Made by a program: the position numbers and the translations under genes. A DNA stretch of 64,000 nt from JAYYZW01 sp965217605 (GTDB taxonomy: Bacteria; Pseudomonadota; Gammaproteobacteria; Ga0077536), in the NCBI GenBank assembly GCA_965217605.1, contig CBDCJB010000014.1:62001-126000 (forward strand). Reading direction: 5' to 3'. Of the stretch, positions 25,478 through 34,445 are shown piece by piece. Within the stretch, counting starts at the first letter, position 1. Every line of letters begins with the position of its first letter. The notes beneath the pieces are model-generated. The model saw only the letters and a program-made list of their open reading frames with translations, was not told the origin of the DNA and ran no database searches.

Positions 25478-27145
25478 ATGGGCGCGAAGACAGAACCGGA
25501 GGTCATCGTCATAGGCAGCGGCGCCGGCGGCGGCGCCAGCGCCTGGGCCTTATCGAATCAGGGCGTCGAGGTCCTGCTGCTCGAGGCCGGTCCCCGCTAC
25601 GATCCCTTCCAGGATTACCTGTTGCATACGCATGGGTGGGAACGCCAGCGCTTTCCCCACAAGAGCAACCCTGGCGAGCGATACACGGTCGCACCACTGC
25701 AAGCACTCGATTCAACGGCGAGTGACCTCTACTCCTGGAACGCTCAAGACGGACGCTTCGTACTCGGTGATCGACGCGCTAATTGGGGTTATCACCACGT
25801 GCAGGGTGTCGGTGGCAGCACCTTGCACTTCACCGCGGAAGCCCACCGCTTGCACCCCCAGGCGATGCAGATGCAATCCCGCTTCGGCGTCGCAGCCGAC
25901 TGGCCGCTGGCGTATGAAGAATTGGCGCCGTTTTATCAAGCAGCCGAGAACTTGATCGGCATCGCCGGCGCGGACAGCAATCCCGCCTGGCCGCGGGCCA
26001 CCGCGACCGCGCAACCGGCGCATCCCTTGAGCTACGCGAGTCAAAAGTTACGTGACGGCGCGCAGGCGCTTGGCATGCAATGGGTTCCGAACAGTCTCGC
26101 GGCCCTCTCCCGGCCCCACGACGGACGTCCCGCCTGCAACTATTGCGCAAACTGCAATCGCGGCTGTCCGCGCACCGACAAGGGCAGCGCCGACGTGACC
26201 TTCGTGCGTCATGCGCTTGCGAGCGGACGCGTGCGTTTGCAAACCGAATGCCAGGTCGAACGTATCGAGATGGGCGACGGCGATCGGGTTACCGGCGTCG
26301 TTTACTTCGACCGGGCAGGCGTTGAGCGGCGCGTAAGCGCTCAAGTGGTCGTTCTCGCCTGCGGTGCGGTTGAAACGCCACGCTTGCTGTTGCTCTCCGC
26401 CGGTCGCCACGCACGGGACGGATTGTGCAATGACCACGGCCAGGTCGGTCAGCACTTCATGGAAACTTTGGCCTGGGTCGCCACTGCCTTACATCCCGAT
26501 CCCCTGGGGAGTTACCGCGGCCTGCCGGCGGACGGAATTTGCTGGGACTACAACGCGGCGGACGCGATCGCGAACGTGATCGGCGGTTGCCGGTTTTCAA
26601 CGGGCGTCGCGGAAGCGGATCTCAATGGACCCGTGAATCACGCCAGGCGCATCGCGGGTGGGTGGGGACTGGCGCACAAGCGGCGCATGCGCGAGACCTT
26701 TGGTCACGTCCTGACCGTCGTCGGTGTCGGCGAAGACCTGCCCAACGACGGGACCTTCATCGACCTCGAACCGCAGGAAACAGATCGCTATGGCTTATCT
26801 AAAGCGCGCATTCACAGCCGGGTCGACGGCCCCGAAATCGCGCGTCTGCGTTTCATGGCCGGAAAAGCCCGCGAGATCCTCGCCGCCGCCGGCGCTAACG
26901 AGCTCGTTGAGGAATACGGTACGTATGACAACTTCAACGCCACGCACGTGTTCGGCGGCTGCCGCATGGGCAACGACCCCAACACCTCCGTCGTGAATCG
27001 AGATTGCCGCTCCCACCGATGGAAAAACCTGTGGATCAGCGACGCCAGTGTGTTTCCAAGCACCGGCGGTGGCGAGGCGCCATCGCTGACCATTGAAGCG
27101 CTGGCCATCCGCACGGCCGCGACGATCGCAAAACAAGCGGGATGA
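25478..27145 (+). CDS. GMC-family FAD-dependent dehydrogenase
   Basis: A 555-residue flavoprotein. The N-terminal IVIGSGAGGGASAWALSNQG binds FAD. A Cys-rich stretch CNYCANCNRGCPRTDKGS near residue 220 is typical of gluconate/sorbitol dehydrogenase-like GMC proteins. The C-terminus has FGGCRMGNDPNTSVV and STGGGEAPSLTIEALAIRTA, where the catalytic His/Asn region lies. With the preceding subunit 3-like protein it should form a periplasmic sugar- or alcohol-oxidising dehydrogenase. Convergent with the third gene of the formamidase-like cassette. Confidence 0.85.
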   Translation: MGAKTEPEVIVIGSGAGGGASAWALSNQGVEVLLLEAGPRYDPFQDYLLHTHGWERQRFPHKSNPGERYTVAPLQALDSTASDLYSWNAQDGRFVLGDRRANWGYHHVQGVGGSTLHFTAEAHRLHPQAMQMQSRFGVAADWPLAYEELAPFYQAAENLIGIAGADSNPAWPRATATAQPAHPLSYASQKLRDGAQALGMQWVPNSLAALSRPHDGRPACNYCANCNRGCPRTDKGSADVTFVRHALASGRVRLQTECQVERIEMGDGDRVTGVVYFDRAGVERRVSAQVVVLACGAVETPRLLLLSAGRHARDGLCNDHGQVGQHFMETLAWVATALHPDPLGSYRGLPADGICWDYNAADAIANVIGGCRFSTGVAEADLNGPVNHARRIAGGWGLAHKRRMRETFGHVLTVVGVGEDLPNDGTFIDLEPQETDRYGLSKARIHSRVDGPEIARLRFMAGKAREILAAAGANELVEEYGTYDNFNATHVFGGCRMGNDPNTSVVNRDCRSHRWKNLWISDASVFPSTGGGEAPSLTIEALAIRTAATIAKQAG

Positions 27146-27157
27146 TGCGATGTGGAG

Positions 27158-27502
27158 TCAGCGGCGGGATAGCTGCTCGAGTTCTTGTTCGCGCCTGCGC
27201 TCCGCCGCTCGCTGCGCGCCTTTAGCCGTTTTGTAAATCTTCTTGTCAAACAGCTTCAAGGGCTTGGCGCGATCGGCACACAGCTGGCCCACACACCAGG
27301 CCTTTTCCGCCTCGACTTCAACTGCGACGTAAAAGCCCGGCATCGGTCCAACGCGGTAGTTGTTAAACGCGAATAAAACTTCGGCCAGATCGCTCAACTT
27401 ATCCGGATCGAGGCCATCCATGACCTGGGTTTCCAATCCGGACATTTGTTCGTCCCGTGTCGGTAAGACGTTTTTGCCGTACGGGGTCGGCGCAAACGGC
27501 AT
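27158..27502 (-). CDS. Third gene of DMFase-like cassette 1, unrecognised family
   Basis: A 114-residue protein whose start is taken at the ATG at 27502, just after the large-subunit stop. The central part (AFNNYRVGPMPGFYVAVEVEAEKAWCVGQLCAD) aligns with the third gene of the second cassette at 30548-30964 (FKMNNYRPGPVAGWYVVVCVEADQRWAVGQLRAD). The C-terminus is a charged helix. I do not know this family. Its conserved place after both large subunits suggests an accessory subunit, chaperone or regulator of the formamidase-like enzyme. Confidence 0.7.
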   Translation of the reverse strand: MPFAPTPYGKNVLPTRDEQMSGLETQVMDGLDPDKLSDLAEVLFAFNNYRVGPMPGFYVAVEVEAEKAWCVGQLCADRAKPLKLFDKKIYKTAKGAQRAAERRREQELEQLSRR

Positions 27503-27522
27503 GTGTGAGCTTCGAACTTTAC

Positions 27523-29880
27523 TCACGGAAGCGGCCCGGGTTTCAAGAAGCCCTTGATCGCGTTCTCCATGATCTTGGAGACGTTGTTCCGATAGTTGTT
27601 GTGCGACAACGCGCCGCACCAGGCGAGTGAGGCCGGTGCAAACAGCGCACCGTCATTCGGCGTTTTGTAGTAGATCATGTCCGCGCGCACCATCGGGTTT
27701 TCGTCGCCGCCGCCGTAGAAGCCGCGGCAGGTGAAGTGGATCTCCTCATTCACCTGCATCATGAGATCGGTATGGCCTTCCGAGCGCGCCAGCAGAAACG
27801 TTTCGTGCGGCGTACCGAACTCGAGATCGTAGCGATCGATCTCGAGACCGGCGGCGCCGCCGCCGACCAGGCCGAAATCGCCGATGACCTCGTCGTAGCC
27901 GATGCCGTCGAAGAACCAGGCGCACTCCTTTCGTTTTGAATCGGGCTCGCGGCGGTAATAGGTCGACACATCGAAACCATAGGCGGTGAAGGTCAGGCCA
28001 CAGACCTTGGTCGGAATGCGTCCGCGTGCCCGCCACATACCGCCGAACTTACCGTCGAAGGCGTTGTTGTACTCGCCCGGATTGGCGGTCCAGGCGCGCG
28101 TGCCGGCCTCGCCCTTGCGCACCTCGATGATGTTGCTGTTATCGGGATGGTACTGACTGCACCAGTAAAAACCGTCGGCGCCGAGGTAGATCCAACGCCC
28201 ACCGGCCTGCTGATAGGCCTCGTAGGCGACGAGCATGTTCTCCGAGGAATACTCCGGATGACTACCGGTCAATACCACGCGATAGCGGTTCAGCAGATCA
28301 ACGCCTTCGCGATCGAGGTCCTCGTCGGTGTGCACGTCGAAGTCGAAGCCCTTTACTTCGAGCCAGTCCGTGAGATGCAGATCCGCGTTGAGTTGCCACA
28401 GCGAGGGCGACAGCCAGTGGCGGTACTTCGGCCGCATGTTCAGGATCGGGCGTAATCGCGAGGAATAGCACACGCCGCTGCCGTCGGAATGCACCGAATA
28501 GGTCGACAGTCCGTACTCGCGATGCTCGTTTAGATACAGGTCCGAGGCCTGCATGATCGGAACGCGTCCCGACAAGAGCTGCGCGACGACCGAGTTGGTC
28601 GCGAGGTTGTCGTTCGAATAGGCCATATAGCTGTTGGTCGGAATGATCAAACAGACCTTGGCCGTGGTCGTGCCGCGCGGTGGCCGCACGAAGAACGGGA
28701 CGTAGTCCTCGGTTTCAGGTGAGCTCTTCCCGCCGATGCGCAGGCGCGCGCCGTAGACGCCGCTCTTTATGCCCTTCGGGATCGTGAAGGCGAAACTCGC
28801 CGTCCAGCGCGCATCGTCGATGTCGTCGTCATGGAAATGAATGGCGCCGTATTCGTCGGGCACGTGGTGGTAGACGATGTCGTCGCTGGTCCAGTTGTAC
28901 CCGGTCATTCCACGCGCGGGCAAATTGATTGCGAACCCATGCAATTTGTTTGGCGAGGTATCGACGATCTGGCAAGAGGCGATGTTGTCGGAGATGTTCG
29001 CGTGGAAATCCCAGGCACCGATCACCCCGGCGCGCAACTCGGCTTCGCAACCGCCGAAACCGCGCGCCAAGGCATCGATCTCGTGTTTGTCGAGTGCGCG
29101 GTTGGCGAGCCGTGGACGGTCGACCTTACCGTTGTAAACGTTTTCCTGCTCGGGCAGTGGGTAGGGTTCCAGCGCTTCCCTGTAATGACCGCCCTGCACG
29201 TGGCGGCCCGATTTGCTCCGTCGAGTGCTCGCCGCCATCAGCAACGGCGCATCGTTATCCGCCGGTTTGACCTTGGACGTACCGGACGCCGCGGCCGTGG
29301 TGTGCGACGCGGGATGCAGTAGCGACAGGCCGAGGCCGCCGTTCGTCGGGGTCACGACCGGTTGCTGATATATCTTCACCCGCCCTGATTTAGCGTCGTA
29401 GGACACCGCGGCCATATACCAGACCTTGCGCATGAGGGCCTTGCCGCTCGATACCGCCGCGACTTTGCCTTTGCCGTCGCCTATCCAGCAGGCGAGGCAG
29501 CCTTTTTCGTCGACGAACATGCCGTAACCGCTTTTCTTCGGACCCGCCCATTTAGTCAGAATGCCCTGTACGCCTTTATCGGGTGTCGTCGGGAATATAA
29601 ATGCCTGCAGGGTAAAGCTCTGCACGTTCATGCGATGGTCCGCTTGAATGCAGACGTAGGATCCGCCGTGAATCCTCTGGTTGCGTCCCTTGTATTTCTT
29701 GTTGCACGGCGCGCGCATCAGCTTTTCTTTGAATCCCGGGCCTTCGGGATTCGTGTCGCCGTGGATCAGACGCACGATGTCGGCGTTGTAGTCCTCGTTT
29801 TTTTCGGAATTCACGTAAAAAACGATCTCGTCCCCGGGGCAGACTGAATATTTATCGCTATAGCCGGTAATCCTGAGCAT
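27523..29880 (-). CDS. N,N-dimethylformamidase-type large subunit, cassette 1
   Basis: A 785-residue protein matching the heavy subunit of N,N-dimethylformamidase (DmfA2). The start MLRITGYSDKYSVCPGD, with VRLIHGDTNPEGPG near residue 37, is characteristic. A LamG-like beta-sandwich follows (residues ~85-270), then the amidase domain. Conserved landmarks are SYMAY (417-421), YGLSTY (456-461) and TGSHPEY (538-544). As I recall, characterised DMFase binds one iron through two Tyr and one Glu, which would fall in these segments. It hydrolyses N-substituted formamides to amine plus formate; the actual substrate here is unknown. The ATG has GGAG upstream. Confidence 0.82.
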   Translation of the reverse strand: MLRITGYSDKYSVCPGDEIVFYVNSEKNEDYNADIVRLIHGDTNPEGPGFKEKLMRAPCNKKYKGRNQRIHGGSYVCIQADHRMNVQSFTLQAFIFPTTPDKGVQGILTKWAGPKKSGYGMFVDEKGCLACWIGDGKGKVAAVSSGKALMRKVWYMAAVSYDAKSGRVKIYQQPVVTPTNGGLGLSLLHPASHTTAAASGTSKVKPADNDAPLLMAASTRRSKSGRHVQGGHYREALEPYPLPEQENVYNGKVDRPRLANRALDKHEIDALARGFGGCEAELRAGVIGAWDFHANISDNIASCQIVDTSPNKLHGFAINLPARGMTGYNWTSDDIVYHHVPDEYGAIHFHDDDIDDARWTASFAFTIPKGIKSGVYGARLRIGGKSSPETEDYVPFFVRPPRGTTTAKVCLIIPTNSYMAYSNDNLATNSVVAQLLSGRVPIMQASDLYLNEHREYGLSTYSVHSDGSGVCYSSRLRPILNMRPKYRHWLSPSLWQLNADLHLTDWLEVKGFDFDVHTDEDLDREGVDLLNRYRVVLTGSHPEYSSENMLVAYEAYQQAGGRWIYLGADGFYWCSQYHPDNSNIIEVRKGEAGTRAWTANPGEYNNAFDGKFGGMWRARGRIPTKVCGLTFTAYGFDVSTYYRREPDSKRKECAWFFDGIGYDEVIGDFGLVGGGAAGLEIDRYDLEFGTPHETFLLARSEGHTDLMMQVNEEIHFTCRGFYGGGDENPMVRADMIYYKTPNDGALFAPASLAWCGALSHNNYRNNVSKIMENAIKGFLKPGPLP

Positions 29881-29955
29881 TGGTGATCTCCGCTTGCGTC
29901 GCCTGATCGAATGGGTTTTTCGAAGTTCGAGTTATGGTTGCGACGTTCGATGCGT

Positions 29956-30366
29956 CTATTTGTGGCCGTATTCTTTTAGAAGGTCATTCAATCGCTTGAT
30001 GAAGATCGCGTGCTCACACGCGTCCTCCGAAGGGTAGGCCTTGGCAAGGATCTTGACGGGCTTACCACGCACGCCTGAAGCGATGCCGATGCGATAGTCT
30101 CGATGCGGCTTCATGCAGACGCGGACGTATTTGCCTTCCATGGGTTGACGACGGAACTTGTCGAGCACGCGCGCAAGATCGTCGCTGTGTTGTACCCCGG
30201 CTGTGCCGGCCTTGCCCGGTTTACCGACCGGGTTAGCGCGATGTTCTTCGATGAGTTCCTTTCTTTTCTGCTTATCGGTCAGCAGCGGCAGGATGTGCGT
30301 TCGTGTGATGAAGTCGTCGGTCTGAGTGTAACCCCGGTTTTCCTGTACGCCTGTTTTGCGCGCCAT
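29956..30366 (-). CDS. N,N-dimethylformamidase-type small subunit, cassette 1
   Basis: A 136-residue protein upstream of the large subunit. The middle and end (EEHRANPVGKPG, then DKFRRQPMEGKYVRVC, then a final SEDACEHAIFIKRLNDLL) match the DmfA1 light-subunit pattern. Start ATG at 30366 has GGGAGG eight bases upstream; the longer frame is not supported. In the known enzyme the light and heavy subunits form an (alpha-beta)2 or higher complex. It is a paralogue of the gene at 33399-33830. Confidence 0.8.
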   Translation of the reverse strand: MARKTGVQENRGYTQTDDFITRTHILPLLTDKQKRKELIEEHRANPVGKPGKAGTAGVQHSDDLARVLDKFRRQPMEGKYVRVCMKPHRDYRIGIASGVRGKPVKILAKAYPSEDACEHAIFIKRLNDLLKEYGHK

Positions 30367-30547
30367 ATCGTACCTCCCCAGGTTCCTTGGTCGCCCGCCA
30401 GTTCGCGATCGTAACGGCGGGCAACGCATTGTGCCGCTTGCGCGCTGCGTTGCTTACGTTCGCCGATTTGCTGTGGGCGTTAAAGAATATTCGAATTGCT
30501 ATTGTTAAGTTCAAGTACAGCGCTTAATAATGAAATCGTCAAGCACA
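30367..30547. promoter_or_regulatory. Intergenic region between the two DMFase-like cassettes
   Basis: About 180 bp separate the last gene of the upstream cassette from the first gene of the downstream one. The part near 30480-30530 is clearly AT-rich compared with its surroundings and could hold a promoter for cassette 1 (minus strand). I see no clear terminator hairpin or unambiguous -10/-35 pair. Confidence 0.3.
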
Positions 30548-30964
30548 TCATTCGGTCTCTGAGCGTCGCAATTCCTGCGCCCGATCGCGCGCACCGGCTT
30601 CGGTATCGAAAATCAAGTCTTCGAATACCTGTACGGGCCGGCGGGCATCGGCACGAAGCTGGCCCACGGCCCAACGTTGATCCGCCTCCACGCACACCAC
30701 GACGTACCATCCTGCCACCGGACCGGGGCGATAGTTGTTCATCTTAAACAAGAGTTTGGCGAGAGTCGCATACGGTCCGCCGTCGGCAGGCAGGGCATTC
30801 TCATCGTCATCGGATTCGCGCCGCTCGGCGAACTTCACCCACAACAAGGTTTCTTGGGGCATTACGCCCGAATCACTGACCTGTAAGGATTGCTCTCCGC
30901 GAAACGCGGGATGCATCCACCAGAAATGATCGCGTTTACCCGTTGTCGGCTCGTCACTTGGCAC
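30548..30964 (-). CDS. Third gene of DMFase-like cassette 2, unrecognised family
   Basis: About 138 residues if GTG at 30964 is the start, or 122 if ATG at 30916. The upstream frame is antisense-like within the large-subunit gene. The core MNNYRPGPVAGWYVVVCVEADQRWAVGQLRAD aligns with the cassette 1 partner at 27158-27502 without gaps, and both end in a charged helix. It follows the large subunit by 8 bp or less, so it should be translated from the same message. No known motif. Confidence 0.7.
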   Translation of the reverse strand: MPSDEPTTGKRDHFWWMHPAFRGEQSLQVSDSGVMPQETLLWVKFAERRESDDDENALPADGGPYATLAKLLFKMNNYRPGPVAGWYVVVCVEADQRWAVGQLRADARRPVQVFEDLIFDTEAGARDRAQELRRSETE

Positions 30965-30971
30965 GTTCGAA

Positions 30972-33386
30972 TCAGGGCAAAGGCCCCGCCTTGATGAAGC
31001 CATCGATGACATTCTGCATGATGCGCGACACGTTGTTGTCGTAACCGTTGTGCGACAGGGAACCGCACCACGACATCGAGCCGACCGAGAAAACGGCGCC
31101 GTCATTGGGCGTTTTGTAATAGACCAGATCGGCGCGGATGTTCGGATTGACCTCGCCGGTACCGGCGAGGAAGCTGCCGCGCGCATGGAAGGTCGAGTCT
31201 TCCGACACGCTCACGAAGATATCGTTATGCCCTTCGGAATTCGCCAACAGGTAGGCCCGGTGCGGTGTCCCGAGCTCGAGATCGTAGCGATCGAGTTCGA
31301 GGCCGGCGGCGCCGTCGCCGATCAGGCCGAAGTCGCCGATGGGCTCGTCCGGACCGACGCCGTCCATGATCCACGCGCACTCCGGAAGATCGCTGTCGGG
31401 CGCGCGGCGATAGTACGACGAATACGTCAGCCCGAACGAGGTAAACACCACACCCAAGAGCTTCGACATCACCCGCCCGCGCACGCGCCACAGGCCGCCG
31501 TGCTTGCCATCGAAGGCGTTGCAATACTCCCCGGGTTGAATGGTCCACGCGCGCGTACCGTTGTCGCCCTTGCGGACCTCCATGATATTGGGGTTGTCGG
31601 GATGGGGTACGGCGATCCAATAAAACCCATTCGCCGCGAGATAACACCAGCGTCCGCCCTGCAACTGATAGTCATGATAGGCGTCCATCATCTGCTCGGA
31701 GATGTATTCGGGATGATGCCCGGTCAGCACGCATTGATATTGATTGAGCAGATCGACGCCTTCGTGCTGCAGATCCTCGTCACAGTGGTAATCCACCGCA
31801 TAGCCCTTCTCCTCCAACCAGTCGACCAGATGGAGATCCGCATTGAGCTGCCACAGGGACGGCGACAACACGTGGACGTATTTGGGCCGCATGTTGAGGA
31901 TCGGGCGCAGCCGCGAGGAGACGTTCACGCCCCAGCCATCGCGATAACTGGTATAGGTGCCAAGGCCGTAACCGCGTTCCTTGTTCAGCAGGAGATCGCC
32001 GGGTTGCAGCAGTGGAACCTGCCCGGTCAGTAATTGTGCGACCACCGAGTTGACGCTCAGATTGTCATTGGCATAAGCCATGTAGCTGAAGGTCGACATG
32101 ATGACGGCGACTTTCGCGCCGGAACCGCCGGGTGGCGGGCGCACGAAAAACGGGATGTAGTCCTCGGTCTCGGCGGTCGCCTCGCCGTTGATGCGCATGC
32201 GCAACGCATAGACGCCGCTCTGCGTACCCGCCGGCACCGTCCAACTCAACTGCGATTTCCAGCGCGCGTCGTCGACCGACTCGTCGTGAAAATGAATCGC
32301 GCCGTACTCCTGCGGTCCGTGCTTGAAGCTCATGTAATCCGACGACCAGTTGAATCCCGGCACCCCGCGAACCGGCATGTTGACGCCCTGACCGTGCGCG
32401 CTGTAGATGCTGGTGTCGATGATGGTCGTTGACGCGGCGTGATCGCCGATGTTCGCGGCGAAATCCCAGGCGCCGATGATCGCGGCGCGCACCTCGTTCG
32501 CCACGTGCTCGAGACCGGCACAGCCCAGCAGTGTTTCGATCTCGGCGGTAGACATCGCGCGGTTGGCGATTTTCGGCCGTTCGATCTTGCCGTTGTACTT
32601 GTTCGCGTGTTCGGGAATTTCCCAAGGCTCGGCGAGATCTTTGAAATGCGCGCCCCCGATATGGCGCCCCGAATGGCTGCTCAAGGTACTGGCAGCCATG
32701 AGAAACGGACAATCGTTGTCCGCCGGCGCGGCGTCGTCGAGCCTGGATTCGACCGTTGAGTCGGTATCGTCGAGTGGGTGGAACATGCTCATGCCATGCC
32801 CCGCATTGGTGTTCGTCACGAAAGCCTTTTGCGAGATACGGGCCGTTCCGGACGCGGCGTCGTAACTTGCCGCGACCTTGTACCAGACTTTTCGAAACAA
32901 GGGCTTCCCGGTTGCGAGCTCTTTAATCTTGCCTTTACCCTGGCCGAGCTTCAGGCACAGTTCGCCGGACTCGTTGATGAACAGGCCGTAGCCCGTGTGC
33001 TTGGTCGCATCCCATTTCGTCAGAATGCCCTGCGTACCGACGGCAACTCCTTCCATATCCGTTACGGGAGTCGTCGGAAAAATGTAAGCGCACAGCGTAA
33101 AACTCTCGACATCGAAGTGCTCGCTGTGCGGCACCATGACATAACTGCCGGCATGCAGCGGCTGATGTTTGCCTTCATGGGTACCGCCGAGCGGCGTCTT
33201 GATCTCTTCTTCCTTGTAACCCGGACCGGCGGGATTGGTGTCGCCGTGAATAAGCCGCACGATGTCGCCTCGGAATGATTCGTTCTGTTCCGCGTTGATG
33301 TGAAAACTCACCGTGTCGCCGGGCCGTACGGAAAACCGATCGGAATAACCGGTGATTCTCAGCATGCAGGATTGTTTATCAGCCAT
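30972..33386 (-). CDS. N,N-dimethylformamidase-type large subunit, cassette 2
   Basis: An 804-residue paralogue of the large subunit at 27523-29880. It keeps MLRITGYSDRFSVRPGD, VRLIHGDTNPAGPG, the LamG-like region and the amidase landmarks SYMAY (434-438), YGLGTY (473-478) and TGHHPEY (555-561). It differs in loop lengths and in many surface residues, so the two copies have diverged for a long time and may take different N-substituted amides. The C-terminus ends with a Trp-rich segment (GSMSWCGSLSHNGYDNNVSRI) shared by both copies. The ATG has AGGGGA upstream and lies 12 bp after the small-subunit stop. Confidence 0.82.
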   Translation of the reverse strand: MADKQSCMLRITGYSDRFSVRPGDTVSFHINAEQNESFRGDIVRLIHGDTNPAGPGYKEEEIKTPLGGTHEGKHQPLHAGSYVMVPHSEHFDVESFTLCAYIFPTTPVTDMEGVAVGTQGILTKWDATKHTGYGLFINESGELCLKLGQGKGKIKELATGKPLFRKVWYKVAASYDAASGTARISQKAFVTNTNAGHGMSMFHPLDDTDSTVESRLDDAAPADNDCPFLMAASTLSSHSGRHIGGAHFKDLAEPWEIPEHANKYNGKIERPKIANRAMSTAEIETLLGCAGLEHVANEVRAAIIGAWDFAANIGDHAASTTIIDTSIYSAHGQGVNMPVRGVPGFNWSSDYMSFKHGPQEYGAIHFHDESVDDARWKSQLSWTVPAGTQSGVYALRMRINGEATAETEDYIPFFVRPPPGGSGAKVAVIMSTFSYMAYANDNLSVNSVVAQLLTGQVPLLQPGDLLLNKERGYGLGTYTSYRDGWGVNVSSRLRPILNMRPKYVHVLSPSLWQLNADLHLVDWLEEKGYAVDYHCDEDLQHEGVDLLNQYQCVLTGHHPEYISEQMMDAYHDYQLQGGRWCYLAANGFYWIAVPHPDNPNIMEVRKGDNGTRAWTIQPGEYCNAFDGKHGGLWRVRGRVMSKLLGVVFTSFGLTYSSYYRRAPDSDLPECAWIMDGVGPDEPIGDFGLIGDGAAGLELDRYDLELGTPHRAYLLANSEGHNDIFVSVSEDSTFHARGSFLAGTGEVNPNIRADLVYYKTPNDGAVFSVGSMSWCGSLSHNGYDNNVSRIMQNVIDGFIKAGPLP

Positions 33387-33398
33387 TATCGTCGTCCC

Positions 33399-33830
33399 CT
33401 ACATATCGATGCCGTATTGATCGCAAAGCGCTTTCAAACGCTTGAGGAATATGGCGTGCTCCGCGTCCTCCCGCGTGCCATACGTTTCTTTCGTGAACTC
33501 AACGGCGCCACCGCGGCGGCCCGGCAGAATGCCAATCGTGTATTCCGCCCATGGTTTCGTTTCGATAATCGTGTGCTTGCCGGCTTGCGGCATCACGCGC
33601 AACCGGTCCAATAAGCGCTTCAGCGGCAGGCTGTTTAACGGCGCCGCTTCTCCCGCCTTGGTGCCGGCGCCGCGCGGCGCCTTGCGGTGCTCGGCAATGA
33701 TCGCGTCGCGCGAAGCCTTGTCTTCGAGATAAGGAAGGATATACATGCGCGTGTCGTAGTCGTCGACGGCAACGAATGAGTGATTCTTCTGTACAGCCGT
33801 GTCCGGTTTGGAATGGGGTTGGTTGGGCAT
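33399..33830 (-). CDS. N,N-dimethylformamidase-type small subunit, cassette 2
   Basis: A 143-residue protein, paralogue of the gene at 29956-30366. It shares the AEHRKAP segment, the LLDRLRVMPQAGKHTII segment and the end (REDAEHAIFLKRLKALCDQYG). The start ATG at 33830 has GGGAGG eight bases upstream, as in its paralogue, indicating that the translation signals were duplicated too. It lies 92 bp downstream of the cupin gene, which may belong to the same transcript. Confidence 0.8.
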   Translation of the reverse strand: MPNQPHSKPDTAVQKNHSFVAVDDYDTRMYILPYLEDKASRDAIIAEHRKAPRGAGTKAGEAAPLNSLPLKRLLDRLRVMPQAGKHTIIETKPWAEYTIGILPGRRGGAVEFTKETYGTREDAEHAIFLKRLKALCDQYGIDM

Positions 33831-33921
33831 GCGTGTACCTCCCGATGAACCGTGGAGCACGGACAGAGCCGCGTGCCCGCCTCGGGTAGCGCGGCCGGTG
33901 TCCGTGAAAGGAATTAAAGCT

Positions 33922-34368
33922 TCAGGCTGCGCCGGTCTGCGCCGCCCACAAGGCCTGGGCCTGTTCCCAGCCGACGACGGCGCGCGTGCTGCCGTCTTCG
34001 TTGACGAACTCCAATGGACCCAGGAAGGTCATGTAGAACTCGCTTTTTTCCGGGAAATAGGTTTGGTCATGGTGGGCATTACACGACTCGTAGCCATATC
34101 CCATCGACAGCGCCGTGGCGCCACCTTCTTCGACCCCGCCTCGGACTTCCATCTTGCCTTTGGTCAATAGATATTCACCGGGGCCGATGTGAACGTGGGA
34201 CGAGAATGAAGAGCCCTTGGGACAATCGAATATCGCCGTCCACGCACCCACTTCGGGCGATACGTGGAGGAGTTTCCAGCGGATCCCGCCGTCGGAGAAA
34301 TCTTCAGGAAACGGCTGCCATTCGAGCGCGTCGACTTGGACGTATTCTTCTTGGACATGTGGCTTCAT
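33922..34368 (-). CDS. Cupin-domain protein upstream of the DMFase-like cassettes
   Basis: A 148-residue single-domain cupin. Motif 1 is seen as SSHVHIGPGEYLLTKGKMEVRGG and motif 2 near ESCNAHHDQTYFPEKSEF, giving several His residues for a metal site. It resembles the ChrR-like/acetylacetone dioxygenase-like cupins. A very strong ribosome-binding site (AAGGAGGGGC) precedes the ATG. It may be the first gene of the formamidase-like operon. Metal-dependent enzyme or sensor both remain possible. Confidence 0.8.
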   Translation of the reverse strand: MKPHVQEEYVQVDALEWQPFPEDFSDGGIRWKLLHVSPEVGAWTAIFDCPKGSSFSSHVHIGPGEYLLTKGKMEVRGGVEEGGATALSMGYGYESCNAHHDQTYFPEKSEFYMTFLGPLEFVNEDGSTRAVVGWEQAQALWAAQTGAA

Positions 34369-34445
34369 GTGCGCCCCTCCTTATCTTTCTCGCCGCAGTA
34401 TAGAACACCAGACCACGGTTTATCGACCCGGTCGAGTTGGCTAAC

